Assembly: GCF_050632385.1 (NCBI RefSeq)
Contig: NZ_CP192599.1
Location: 248,001-312,000, forward strand
Source of the DNA: Humitalea sp050632385
GTDB taxonomy: Bacteria > Pseudomonadota > Alphaproteobacteria > Acetobacterales > Acetobacteraceae
Length of the DNA stretch: 64,000 bases
Direction: 5' to 3'
Part shown: positions 25,139-34,420 of the stretch, piece by piece
Numbering within the stretch: the first letter of the stretch is position 1
Layout of the letters: each line of letters begins with the position of its first letter
Notes under the pieces: generated by a model
What the model was told of the DNA's origin: nothing
Database searches by the model: none
Seen by the model: the letters and a program-made list of their open reading frames with translations, nothing else
Position numbers and translations under genes: made by a program

Positions 25139-25848
25139 GCGCTCGCTCCCAGGAACGGCCTTGATCGGCCGATTTTTCGTTTGAGGAATGCCCAACGCAG
25201 GCCAAGATTGTCGGCATCCAGCAGGAATTTCTTCGATTGCGCCGCGGCCGCGACATCCAGCCGCTGCAGCGGCCCGGCCGCGGCGGCGCGCAACTGCACA
25301 TCGGCGGCCCATTCCAGCACGGTCATGCCGATACAGGCCTCGGCCACCGAAGCGCCCACCACCAGCGCGCCATGGTTCTTCAGCAACAGGCCGCGACGAG
25401 GGCCAAGGGCGGCGGCGATCGCATCGCCTTCGTTCGTGTCCAGCACGATGCCGTGAAACTCATCGAACAAGGCAATGTCGTCGCAAAAGATCGCACCCGT
25501 CTGGGTGATCGGTTCCAGCACCATGCCGGTGCAGCCCAGGGCCACGCCGGCCTTGCCATGGGTGTGGATGATGCAGGTCACATCCGGACGCGTGCGGTAG
25601 ATGCGCGTATGGATATGAAGGGTCGGGTTGACGCGACCCTCGCCCCGCAAGGTTTTCAGGTCGAAATCCGCCTCGATCAGCCCATCGGCGCGGACCTCGT
25701 CAAACCCCACGCCCCAGCGATGCGACCAGAAGCGATCCGCCCCCGGCAGCCGCGCCGTCAGGTGCCCCGCGATGCCGCTCGCCTGGCCATCCGCGTCCAG
25801 AATATGATAGGCGTGCAGCAGATCGTCGCGCAGTGCGGCCTCGCTCAT
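25135..25848 (-). CDS. Class II aldolase/adducin-family protein
   Basis: A 237-aa metal-dependent aldolase or decarboxylase (AraD-like). Zinc ligands are visible as IIHTHG and KNHGALVVG, with the N-terminal SGIAGHLTARLPG and the substrate-loop Glu/Asp region in between. Length and pattern match the 3-oxo-acid/4-carboxy-mucolactone group more than sugar-phosphate aldolases. It overlaps a Bug-receptor gene on each side by 4 bp, an unusual enzyme-between-receptors arrangement. Confidence 0.88.
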   Translation of the reverse strand: MSEAALRDDLLHAYHILDADGQASGIAGHLTARLPGADRFWSHRWGVGFDEVRADGLIEADFDLKTLRGEGRVNPTLHIHTRIYRTRPDVTCIIHTHGKAGVALGCTGMVLEPITQTGAIFCDDIALFDEFHGIVLDTNEGDAIAAALGPRRGLLLKNHGALVVGASVAEACIGMTVLEWAADVQLRAAAAGPLQRLDVAAAAQSKKFLLDADNLGLRWAFLKRKIGRSRPFLGASA

Positions 25849-26801
25849 TGCTTCTCGATCCCGGCGAGCTGCGCCATCCGGCCCCAGGCGGCGACCTCGG
25901 CCGGGATCATCGCGCCGAGTTCCTCCGGCGAGGACGCCTCCGGCACACCGCCCAGGTCCAGCAGCCGGGTGCGGATATCCGGCACCGCCAGCGCCCGGCG
26001 GATCGCGCGGTTCATCGCATCGACCAGCGGGCGCGGGGTATTGGCGGGGAAGACGATCGCGTTCCACGACCGCCCGATATACTCGGGCATGCCCGATTCC
26101 GCGCTGGTCGGCACGTCCGGCAGGTTTGGGAAGCGCGTGGGCGCGGCGACAGCCAGCAGCCTGACCCGTCCTGCCTCCACCTGCGGCAGCAATGGCGCCA
26201 AGAGCTCGCCGGCGACCTGGACTTCCCCGCTCGCCAGCGCGTTCACCAGTTCCGGCGTGGTGCGATAGGTGACGGTGGTCATCGGCGCATTCGCCATGGC
26301 GCGGAACAATTCCACGCCCAGATGCTGCGCATTGCCCGCGGTGATCGAGGCGATGTTCAACCGCCCCTGCTGTTGCCGCGCCAGCGCGATCAACTCGGTC
26401 AGGTTCCGCACGGCCAATGTCGGCGTGACCGCGATGACATGGTCGTACCAGACCATCCGCCCGACGGGCGCGAAATCCTTGGTCACGTCGAAGGGCATGG
26501 TCCGGTAGAATGCCGGGGCCGCCATGTTGCTGGTGGTCAGCAGGTACATGGTGTGCCCATCGGGGGCCGCGCGCGCGACCATTTCCGCGCTGACGATGCC
26601 GCCTGCGCCGGGGCGGTTTTCCACCACGATGGGCTGCCCGATCTCCGCCTGCATATGCGGGGCCAGCATCCGCACGGTGATGTCGCCCGCCCCCCCGGCA
26701 CCAAAGCCGATGATGAAGCGGATGGGCCGGTTGAAGCCCTGGGCATGGACCAGGGCCGGGGCCGCCAGCATCCCCAGCAATGCGCCGCGTCGTGCGATCA
26801 T
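25845..26801 (-). CDS. Bug-family (TctC) solute receptor
   Basis: A 318-aa receptor with signal MIARRGALLGMLAAPALVHA and the family segments FNRPIRFIIGFGAGGAGDIT, IVVENRPGAGGIVSAEMVA, APDGHTMYLLTT and LPDVPTSAESGMPEY. GGGAGA lies about 8 bases before the ATG. It is the third gene of the hydantoinase operon (34-bp gap after the B subunit) and overlaps the aldolase gene. Only moderately similar to the second Bug protein of the operon, so the two may bind different ligands. Confidence 0.93.
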   Translation of the reverse strand: MIARRGALLGMLAAPALVHAQGFNRPIRFIIGFGAGGAGDITVRMLAPHMQAEIGQPIVVENRPGAGGIVSAEMVARAAPDGHTMYLLTTSNMAAPAFYRTMPFDVTKDFAPVGRMVWYDHVIAVTPTLAVRNLTELIALARQQQGRLNIASITAGNAQHLGVELFRAMANAPMTTVTYRTTPELVNALASGEVQVAGELLAPLLPQVEAGRVRLLAVAAPTRFPNLPDVPTSAESGMPEYIGRSWNAIVFPANTPRPLVDAMNRAIRRALAVPDIRTRLLDLGGVPEASSPEELGAMIPAEVAAWGRMAQLAGIEKQ

Positions 26802-26835
26802 TCTTGTGTCTCCCCCGCGCCCTTGCCGGGCGTCG

Positions 26836-28380
26836 CTATTGACCGTAGCCGCCACCGCCCGGTGTTTCCATCAGCACGTCGTCGTCCGGCTGCATCAGCA
26901 TCTTGCGCGCTTCGCTGCGCGGTTGGCCATTGACCAGGAAGCGCCCGGCCTGGCCCGGTGCCCCGCCCTCCAGCCCCTCGGGGCCCAGTTCGGTGCGGCT
27001 GGCGACCACGTTCAGCAGCCAGGGGGCGGCGGTGCGCATCCGGTAGCCGATGCGCTGCCCATCCCCCCCAGGCTGCCGCCCGGCGCCGCCCGATCCGCGG
27101 CGCAACTCCTTGGCCGTGAAGACGATGGGCATCGCGGCCTCCAGCACCTCCACCGGCACCGCCGCGACCCCGGTCGGGTAGCAGGTGGCCGACAGCCCGG
27201 GCTTTTCCCGCCGCGCGCCCATGCCGCCGGAATAGTTGAACATCGACGAGGTGAAGGCCCGCCCCTGGTCGTCCTGGCCCTGGATCTGGATGGTCCAGAC
27301 CGCGCCCGAACCCTCCGCCAGCACCCGGTCCGGCATGACCTGGTGCAACGCCTTCAACACCGGCATCGGCACATACATGCCGACCACATGCCGCGCATTG
27401 ACCGGGGCCGGGTAGCGGCAGTTCACGATACTGCCCTCCGGCGCGATCACCGTCACCGGCGTCAGGCTGCCAAAATTATTGGGCAGGTCGGGGTCCAGGC
27501 AGGATCGTATGGCAAAGTTGGCATAGGCCGCCGTGTAGTTCAGCACCACGTTGATGCCGATGGCCGACTGCGGCGAGGATCCCGCGAAGTCGATGGTGAT
27601 GCCGCCCGCCACGGGATCGACCGTCACCGCCGCATGCAAGGTGATCTTCTCCCCGCCCGGCACGTCAAACACGCTTTCACCGTGGAAGGTGCCGCCCTTC
27701 AGCGCACGGATGCTGGCGCGGGTCGCGGCTTCCGATCGCGCGATGACCTGGTCGGCCAGCGCCTCGATGTCGGACAGGTCATGGCGGTCGCAGAGCGCAT
27801 TCAGCCGCTCGGCCCCCACGCGACCCGATGCGACCTGCGCCGAAAGATCGCCGGCCACATGATCCGGCGTGCGCACATTGCGGCGGATGATCGCGTGCAG
27901 CAGCGTGTTGGCCACACCCTTCTCGTAGAGCTTCGCCAGCGGGATCCACAGCCCCTCCTCGTGCACATCCCGCGCCCCGGCGCCGACGCCATAGCCGCCG
28001 ATATCCGTGTGATGGATCGTGCTGCCGAAAAAGCCGATGCAGCGCCCGCCGCGAAACACCGGCGTCATCACCGTGATGTCGAAGAAATGCCCCGCCGTCA
28101 GCCAGGGATCGTTGGTGATCAGCACATCGCCCGGCGCCAGCGTGTCGGGCGGGAATGCCGTCACGAAATGAATGCCGGCGGCGGCCAGGCTGTTGATATG
28201 CCCGGGCGTGCCCGTCACCGCCTGCGCCACCATCCGCCCGTGCCGGTCGAACAGCGCGGTCGCCAGATCCCCGGCCTCCCGCACGATCGGGCTGAAGGCG
28301 ATGCGTTGCAGCGCGCGCGCCTGTTCGGACACGGTCGCGATCAGGTTGGACCAGAGGATTTCAAGCTCGATACCGTCCAT
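26836..28380 (-). CDS. Hydantoinase B/oxoprolinase-family subunit
   Basis: A 514-aa HyuB-type subunit. ATP-dependent hydantoinases, 5-oxoprolinases and acetone/acetophenone carboxylases pair it with HyuA to open cyclic amides or carboxylate ketones. Family marks: N-terminal ELEILWSNLIATVSEQA, FSPIVREAGDLATALFD, LITNDPWLTAGHFFD, HHTDIGGYGVGAGARDVHEEG and the C-terminal LMETPGGGGYG. The start is 5 bases after the A-subunit stop. The exact reaction cannot be read from sequence. Confidence 0.92.
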   Translation of the reverse strand: MDGIELEILWSNLIATVSEQARALQRIAFSPIVREAGDLATALFDRHGRMVAQAVTGTPGHINSLAAAGIHFVTAFPPDTLAPGDVLITNDPWLTAGHFFDITVMTPVFRGGRCIGFFGSTIHHTDIGGYGVGAGARDVHEEGLWIPLAKLYEKGVANTLLHAIIRRNVRTPDHVAGDLSAQVASGRVGAERLNALCDRHDLSDIEALADQVIARSEAATRASIRALKGGTFHGESVFDVPGGEKITLHAAVTVDPVAGGITIDFAGSSPQSAIGINVVLNYTAAYANFAIRSCLDPDLPNNFGSLTPVTVIAPEGSIVNCRYPAPVNARHVVGMYVPMPVLKALHQVMPDRVLAEGSGAVWTIQIQGQDDQGRAFTSSMFNYSGGMGARREKPGLSATCYPTGVAAVPVEVLEAAMPIVFTAKELRRGSGGAGRQPGGDGQRIGYRMRTAAPWLLNVVASRTELGPEGLEGGAPGQAGRFLVNGQPRSEARKMLMQPDDDVLMETPGGGGYGQ

Positions 28381-28385
28381 GGTCT

Positions 28386-30470
28386 TCACCCTTCCGACCG
28401 CGTGGCGATGATGGCGCCCGACGCATGCACCGCGGCGTCCCACCCCCGCAGGATCACCAAGGTTGTCTCGCGTTCCTCGATGATCGCAGGCCCCGCGATA
28501 CGCTGCCCCACGGCCAAGGATGCGCGATCGAACACCGGCATGTTGGGTGCTGCCGCTTCCACCGCGACGCGGCGATGCGTGCGTGGCGCCGCTGGCGTGC
28601 CCCCGGGGGCGGGATGCGGGGTCGATGCCGGGTTCGGCCCGCTGACCGACAGGCGCCAGGTGACGACCTCCACCGGCACATCATCCAGGCGGATGCCATA
28701 GAGGAGGAAATACGCATCCTCGAACACCGCGCGCAGGGTCGCGGCATCGCGCCCGGCCAGCACGCCGGCGGGAATATCCGCCGTCACCTCATTCTGTTGG
28801 CCGCGATACCGCAGGTCGGCCGATAGCGCGAACTGCGCCGCCGATGCCGCGACACCCGCCTCGGCCAGGGCACCCAGCCCCTCGGCGACCATCGCGTCAT
28901 GCAGCGCGGTCGCGGCGGCCCAATCCAGCGTGTCCAACCCGGACAGCATGCTGCGCACCATGTCCAGCCGCACCGGGCTGACCAGCGTGCCAAAGGCCGA
29001 CAAGACGCTGGCCATCGGCGGGAAGACCACGCTGCGGCAGTCCAGCAATTCCGCGACCCGCATCGCATGCACCGGCCCCGCGCCACCAAAGGCCAGCATC
29101 GGCAATCCACGCCAGTCGATGCCCCGGTCGGTGGCATGCGCGCGGGCGGCACCGGCCATCTGTTCGCACACAACCTCGAACACACCACGCGCCGCGGTGA
29201 TGGCATCGACGCCCAGGCCCTGGCCCAGCGTCGCCAGCACGGCCTCGGCGGCGGTGCGATCCAGCGGCATGTCGCCGCCCAGGAAGCGCTCGGCATCCAG
29301 CAGCCCCAAGAGCACGTCGGCATCGGTGACCGTGGGGTTGCTGCCGCCGCGCCCGTAGCAGGCGGGGCCAGGCTCCGACCCCGCGCTGCGCGGCCCGACC
29401 TTCAGCAAGCCCAGCGCATCGACCTGGGCGATGGACCCGCCCCCGGCACCGATCTCGATCATATCCACCGATGGCACGGTGATCGGCAGCCCGCTGCCCG
29501 GCTTGAAGCGATAGCGGCGGTCCACCTCGAAATCACCGGCGACCAGCGGCTTGCGGTCCAGGATCAGGCAGGCTTTTGCGGTGGTGCCGCCCATGTCGAA
29601 GGACAGCAGCCGGTCCAGCCCCAGCAACTCGGCGAAATGCACCGCCGCCAGGGCACCGGCGGCGGGGCCGCTTTCGATCATGCGCACGGGAAACGCACCG
29701 GCGACCCGCGTGCCGACGACGCCGCCGTTCGACAGCATGATCAGCGGCCGGTTCGGAAAGCCGCGCCGCGTCAGTTCCGCCGCCAGCGCATCCAGATAGG
29801 GCGCCACCAGCGGCTGGGTATAGGCGTTCATCACGGTGGTGGAGGTCCGCGGATATTCGCGGATCTGCGGCGACACATCCGATGACAGCGACACGTGAAT
29901 CTCCGGCGCCGCTGCGTTGATCGCATCCCGTGCCGCGCGTTCATGGGCCGGGTTGCGATAGGCGTTCAGCAGGCAGATGCCGACCGCGCGCACGCCCGCC
30001 GCCCGCATCGCCAGCGCGATGCCGGTCGCTTCCGCCACATCGACCCCGCGCGACACGCTGCCATCGGCAAACATGCGTTCGTCCAGCCCCCAGGTCAGCG
30101 TATCCGGCACCAGCGGTTCCGGAAACACGATCTGGGGGTCGAACATGTCGTAGCGGTGTTCGTTGCGGATGGTCAGGACATCGCAAAAACCCTTGGTCGT
30201 CAGCAGCGCGGTCGGCGGGCCGCGGCGTTCGATCACCGCGTTGGTGACCAGGGTGGTCGCATGCACCGTCACGTCATCGACCTGCGCGGGCGCGACTCCC
30301 GCGCGGCCCAGCGCCAAATCCACCGCGCGAAAAAACCCCTCCAGCAGGTTGGTATGCGTGGTCAGGGTCTTGTCGGTGACGGCGCGTCCGTCGCGGCCGC
30401 GCAGGACCACGTCGGTGAAGGTGCCGCCGATATCGACGGCCAACGCGAAGCCGGCGCGGGTCTGGGACAA
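28386..30470 (-). CDS. Hydantoinase A/oxoprolinase-family subunit
   Basis: A 694-aa HyuA-type ATP-binding subunit with the actin-like fold. N-terminal phosphate loop VDIGGTFTDVVL (13-24), HATTLVTNAVIERRG, LSNGGVVGTR, SFDMGGTTAK and FGGAGPVHA are all present. It probably works with the adjacent B subunit in ATP-dependent ring opening. The start is a TTG, chosen because GGAGGATTGCC precedes it with ideal spacing and no upstream ATG exists in frame. First gene of a seven-gene minus-strand operon. Confidence 0.93.
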   Translation of the reverse strand: MSQTRAGFALAVDIGGTFTDVVLRGRDGRAVTDKTLTTHTNLLEGFFRAVDLALGRAGVAPAQVDDVTVHATTLVTNAVIERRGPPTALLTTKGFCDVLTIRNEHRYDMFDPQIVFPEPLVPDTLTWGLDERMFADGSVSRGVDVAEATGIALAMRAAGVRAVGICLLNAYRNPAHERAARDAINAAAPEIHVSLSSDVSPQIREYPRTSTTVMNAYTQPLVAPYLDALAAELTRRGFPNRPLIMLSNGGVVGTRVAGAFPVRMIESGPAAGALAAVHFAELLGLDRLLSFDMGGTTAKACLILDRKPLVAGDFEVDRRYRFKPGSGLPITVPSVDMIEIGAGGGSIAQVDALGLLKVGPRSAGSEPGPACYGRGGSNPTVTDADVLLGLLDAERFLGGDMPLDRTAAEAVLATLGQGLGVDAITAARGVFEVVCEQMAGAARAHATDRGIDWRGLPMLAFGGAGPVHAMRVAELLDCRSVVFPPMASVLSAFGTLVSPVRLDMVRSMLSGLDTLDWAAATALHDAMVAEGLGALAEAGVAASAAQFALSADLRYRGQQNEVTADIPAGVLAGRDAATLRAVFEDAYFLLYGIRLDDVPVEVVTWRLSVSGPNPASTPHPAPGGTPAAPRTHRRVAVEAAAPNMPVFDRASLAVGQRIAGPAIIEERETTLVILRGWDAAVHASGAIIATRSEG

Positions 30471-30620
30471 GGCAATCCTCCGAAGCGATGTTTTGGTATC
30501 GCATTGCAGGACTTGGTCCTGATCAGCGGATCATGTTTCAGCCAGGCATGTTGCGTCAAGTGCCTTCCGGCCCCCGCGCCTTCGTGCCAGATTTGTCATA
30601 ATCAATCGGAGAGAAACGCC

Positions 30621-31589
30621 ATGCCGACACGCCGCACCGTCCTCACGGCCCTGGCCGCCGCACTACCGCAGGCGGCGATGGCGCAGGCGCCGGCGCCTTG
30701 GCCCAATCGCGGCGTGCGGATCATCATCCCCTTCGGCGCCAGCGGCGGCGCCGATACCTTTGCCAGGCTGCTGACCGACCCACTGTCCCGCGCCTTCAAC
30801 CAGCCCTTCGTCGTCGAGAACCGGCCCGGCGGCGGCGGCATCATCGGCACGGACCTCGTGGCGAAATCGCCGCCCGACGGCCACACGCTGATGATGCTGA
30901 CAGTGACGCATACCGCCAACGAAACCCTGATGCCCAACCGCCCCTATATCCTGATGCGGGACTTCGCCCCGGTCGCGGCGCTGAACCGCACCTTGCAGGT
31001 GCTGGTGGTGAATGCCGACGTGCCGGCGCGAACGCTCCCCGAACTGATCGCGCTGTGCAAGGCGCGCCCGGGGCAGATGGACTACGCCTCGGCGGGGCCA
31101 GGCACCCCCTACCACATCGCCTTTGAGGTGTTTCGCCACATGGCGGGCATCGAGGTGCAGCACATCCCCTTCCGCCAGTCGGGCGATGCCCGCAACGCCA
31201 TCGCCGGCGGCCAGGTGCCGATGATGTTCGACGGCATCGCCACCATGGCCGGGCTGATCCAGTCCGGCCGCGTCCGCCCCCTGGCGACCACCGGCACCGA
31301 ACGCTCCGCCCTGCTGCCCGATGTGCCGACCGTCGCCGAAACCCTGCCGGGGTATGAGATGATCGGCTTCAACGGCGTGATGGCGCCGGTCGCGACGCCG
31401 CGCCCGATCGTCGAACGCCTGCATGCCGAGATCAATCGCATCCTGGCCGAACCGGCGACGCGCGAAGCCTTCGCCCGCGTGGGTGCCGAGGTCGCGGCGA
31501 TGAGCATCGCCGATTACGACGCCCAATTGCGCGCCGATATCGACAAGCGCCGCGAGTATATCCGCATCGCCGGGATCCAGCCCGAATGA
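30621..31589 (+). CDS. Bug-family (TctC) solute receptor
   Basis: A 322-aa periplasmic receptor with signal MPTRRTVLTALAAALPQAAMA, then VRIIIPFGASGGADTFARLL, FVVENRPGGGGIIGTDLVA, SPPDGHTLMML and LPDVPTVAETLPGYE. GGAGAG lies 8 bases before the ATG. Divergent from hyuA with a 150-bp shared upstream region, and overlapping the molybdenum hydroxylase gene by ATGA. Third Bug protein of this island. Confidence 0.93.
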   Translation: MPTRRTVLTALAAALPQAAMAQAPAPWPNRGVRIIIPFGASGGADTFARLLTDPLSRAFNQPFVVENRPGGGGIIGTDLVAKSPPDGHTLMMLTVTHTANETLMPNRPYILMRDFAPVAALNRTLQVLVVNADVPARTLPELIALCKARPGQMDYASAGPGTPYHIAFEVFRHMAGIEVQHIPFRQSGDARNAIAGGQVPMMFDGIATMAGLIQSGRVRPLATTGTERSALLPDVPTVAETLPGYEMIGFNGVMAPVATPRPIVERLHAEINRILAEPATREAFARVGAEVAAMSIADYDAQLRADIDKRREYIRIAGIQPE

Positions 31590-33652
31590 GCCTCCCCAGC
31601 AGCCTGGACGCCAATCCCCGTCTGTCGCGCTGGCTGAACATCGCCAGCGACGGAACCGTCACCATCAGCCCCGGCAAGGTCGAGATCGGCCAGGGCATCC
31701 TGACCGCGCTGTCGCAGATCGCGGCGGACGAACTCGACGTGGCCTTGTCCCGCGTCGCGGTGCGCGCCGTCTCGACCCCCGGCAGCCCGGATGAGGGTGT
31801 GACCTCCGGCAGCCTGTCGGTGCAGAACAGCGGCACCGCCCTGCGCCATGTCTGCGCCGAGGCTCGCGCCATTTTCTTGCAGGTCGCCGCCCAATCGGCC
31901 GGCGTCCCGGTCGAGGCTCTGCGCGTCGAGGACGGCGCCTTCATCGGCCCGTCCGGGCCGGTCGGCTCCTATTGGGCTTTTGCCGATCGCGCCCTGCTGG
32001 ACTGCGACGCAACCCCCGGTTCGCGCGCGAAGCCGGCCACCGCAAGGCGCATCGCGGGCCAGGCCATTCCGCGCGTCGATCTGCCCGCCAAGATTTTCGG
32101 CCAGGCGCGCTTCCTGCATGACATCCGCATGCCGGGGATGCTCTCCGCCCGCGTGCTGCGCCCGCCGTCGCGCGGCGCGACCCTGGCCGCCGACCCGGTC
32201 GCCCCACCCGGCGCCACCCTGGCCCGCGACGGCGATTTCCTGGCCGTGCTGGCACCCAGCGAATACTTGGTGGACCGCGCCCTGGCGCGGCTCGCACGCG
32301 ACACAATCTGGACCGAGCGCGACACCCTGCCCGACGAACACGCCCTGTCCGACTGGCTGCGCGACGCCCCCGACGCGCTGGAACCGGTCGCCGAACTTGG
32401 CGACGCACCCGGCGCGCCCAGCGTCACCGCCACCTTCTTCCGCCCGCCTGTCGCGCATGCCTCCATCGGGCTGTGCTGCGCCATCGCGCAATGGCATGGC
32501 GACACGGTCGAAATCTGGTCGCACACCCAGGGCCCCTACAATTTGCGGATGGACCTGGCCAAGGCGCTGCGGATGCCGGAGGAGGCGATCCTCATCCACC
32601 ATGCCGAGGGCGCCGGCTGCTACGGCCACAATGGCGCCGATGACGTGGCGCTGGATGCGGCCCTGGCCGCCCGCGCGGCCCCCGGCGTGCCGGTGCGGCT
32701 GATGTGGACGCGCGCCGATGAACTGGGCTGGTCGCCCTTCTCCTCCGCCATGCGGGTGGAGGTTTCGGCCGGCCTGGACCCCGCCGGGGCCATCGCCGGC
32801 TTCCGGCTGGACGTCGCCAGCAACGGCCATTCGTCGCGTCCCGGCCGTGGGCCGCTGCCCACCCTGCTGGCCGCCGCCAACCTGGCCGAACCCTTTGCCA
32901 TACCCACCGCGATCGATGGCGCCCTAAAAACCGGCGGCGGCGCGCATCGCAACGCCATCCCCTTCTACCGCATCCCCAACCTGCGCGTGGGCAAGCGCCG
33001 GGTGACGGCGATGCCGATCCGCACCTCCGCGATGCGGGGCCTGGGCGCGCCGCTGAACGTCTGGGCCATCGAATCCACCATGGATGAACTGGCGGCCCAG
33101 GCGGGGCAGGACCCTCTCGCCTTCCGCCTCGCCCACCTGGATGACACCCGCGCCGCCGATGTCCTGCGCGCCGCGGCCGAGATGGCGGGCTGGACCACCC
33201 GCGCCCGCCGCGACGGCTTCGGGATGGGCATGGGCGTCGCGCGCTACAAGAACCTCGGCGGCTGGTGCGCCGTGGTGGCCGAGATCGAGGCCACCGACAT
33301 CATCCGCGCCCGCCGCCTCTGGGTCGCCGCCGACCTGGGCGAGATCGTGAACCCCGACGGCACCACCAACCAATTGGAAGGCGGCGCCATCCACGCCACC
33401 AGCCAGGCGCTGAAGGAAGCCGTCCGCTTCGACCGCCGCCGCGTCACCAGCGACACCTGGGACGCCTACCCCATCCTGCGCTTTTCCGAGGTCCCGAAGG
33501 TCGAGGTCCGGCTGATCGACCGGCCCGAGGAACGCCCCCTCGGCGCCGGCGAACCCTCTTTCGGGCCAACGGTGGCCGCACTCGCCAATGCCATTCATGA
33601 CGCGCTGGGCGTCCGCCCGCGCAAAATGCCCTTCACGCCGGAGAACCTGTAA
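31586..33652 (+). CDS. Xanthine dehydrogenase-family molybdopterin-binding subunit
   Basis: A 688-aa large subunit of a molybdenum hydroxylase, closest in layout to isoquinoline 1-oxidoreductase beta subunit (IorB) and nicotinate dehydrogenase. It has KVEIGQGILTALSQIAADEL near the N-terminus, MRGLGAPLNVWAIESTMDEL, and the catalytic Glu656 in GAGEPSFGP. There is no Tat signal; IorB proteins usually have one. The matching [2Fe-2S] subunit is absent from this window, so it must be encoded elsewhere or another electron partner is used. It probably hydroxylates an N-heterocycle or aldehyde. Confidence 0.88.
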   Translation: MSLPSSLDANPRLSRWLNIASDGTVTISPGKVEIGQGILTALSQIAADELDVALSRVAVRAVSTPGSPDEGVTSGSLSVQNSGTALRHVCAEARAIFLQVAAQSAGVPVEALRVEDGAFIGPSGPVGSYWAFADRALLDCDATPGSRAKPATARRIAGQAIPRVDLPAKIFGQARFLHDIRMPGMLSARVLRPPSRGATLAADPVAPPGATLARDGDFLAVLAPSEYLVDRALARLARDTIWTERDTLPDEHALSDWLRDAPDALEPVAELGDAPGAPSVTATFFRPPVAHASIGLCCAIAQWHGDTVEIWSHTQGPYNLRMDLAKALRMPEEAILIHHAEGAGCYGHNGADDVALDAALAARAAPGVPVRLMWTRADELGWSPFSSAMRVEVSAGLDPAGAIAGFRLDVASNGHSSRPGRGPLPTLLAAANLAEPFAIPTAIDGALKTGGGAHRNAIPFYRIPNLRVGKRRVTAMPIRTSAMRGLGAPLNVWAIESTMDELAAQAGQDPLAFRLAHLDDTRAADVLRAAAEMAGWTTRARRDGFGMGMGVARYKNLGGWCAVVAEIEATDIIRARRLWVAADLGEIVNPDGTTNQLEGGAIHATSQALKEAVRFDRRRVTSDTWDAYPILRFSEVPKVEVRLIDRPEERPLGAGEPSFGPTVAALANAIHDALGVRPRKMPFTPENL

Positions 33653-33721
33653 ACGCCGCCCCTGTCGTGACCCCGGCGCCCATCTGTCGCAAACTGGACC
33701 AGAGCCGACAGGAGAGCCCGC

Positions 33722-34420
33722 ATGCCCCAACTGACCATCGCCGCCACCGACGGAAGCGGCAGTTTCGGCGCCTACCTGGCGGAACCCAAAACCCCGCGCG
33801 GCGGGACCGTGGTGCTGATCCAGGAAATCTTTGGCGTGAACCAGGCGATGCGGGCGCTCTGCGACTGGGTCGCCGACATGGGGTATTTTGCCGTGGCGCC
33901 CGATTTGTTCTGGCGCATCGAGCCGGGGCTTGACCTGAACGACACGGTGGAACCCGAACTGGCGCGCGCCTTCCAATTGTTCGGGCAGTTCGACCAGGCC
34001 AAGGGGATCGAGGATCTGACGGCCACCCTTGCTGTCGCCCGCAAGCTGCCGGGCGCCAATGGCCGCGTCGGCACCATGGGGTTCTGCCTCGGCGGAAGGC
34101 TCGCCTTCAGGATGGCGACCGGGTCGGATGCCGATTGCAACATCTCCTACTACGGCGTCGGGTTGGAGGGCTTGCTGGCCGATGTCCCAAAGATCTCGGC
34201 ACCGCTGCTGCTGCACATCGCCGAGGCGGACAAGTTCGTCCCCCCCGCCGCCCAGGCCGCCATCCTGGCCGGGGTCGCGGGCAATCCGCTGATCGCGGCG
34301 CATGTCTACCCGGGGGCCGACCACGCCTTCGCCCGCATCGGCAGCCCCGCCTGGAACGCGCTGGCCGCCACCATCGCCAATGGCCGGACGGCCGAAATGC
34401 TGGAACGGTGCCTGGGCTGA
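33722..34420 (+). CDS. Dienelactone hydrolase family protein
   Basis: A 232-aa alpha/beta hydrolase with the DLH triad Cys122 (GFCLGG), Asp170 (AEADKFVPP) and His201 (GADHAFAR), and the conserved Glu in LIQEIFGVN that controls the Cys. Dienelactone hydrolases open lactones such as 4-carboxymethylenebut-2-en-4-olide in aromatic catabolism. It follows the molybdenum hydroxylase on the same strand (69-bp gap), so it may act late in the same pathway. Its stop TGA shares one base with the next start. Confidence 0.92.
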   Translation: MPQLTIAATDGSGSFGAYLAEPKTPRGGTVVLIQEIFGVNQAMRALCDWVADMGYFAVAPDLFWRIEPGLDLNDTVEPELARAFQLFGQFDQAKGIEDLTATLAVARKLPGANGRVGTMGFCLGGRLAFRMATGSDADCNISYYGVGLEGLLADVPKISAPLLLHIAEADKFVPPAAQAAILAGVAGNPLIAAHVYPGADHAFARIGSPAWNALAATIANGRTAEMLERCLG

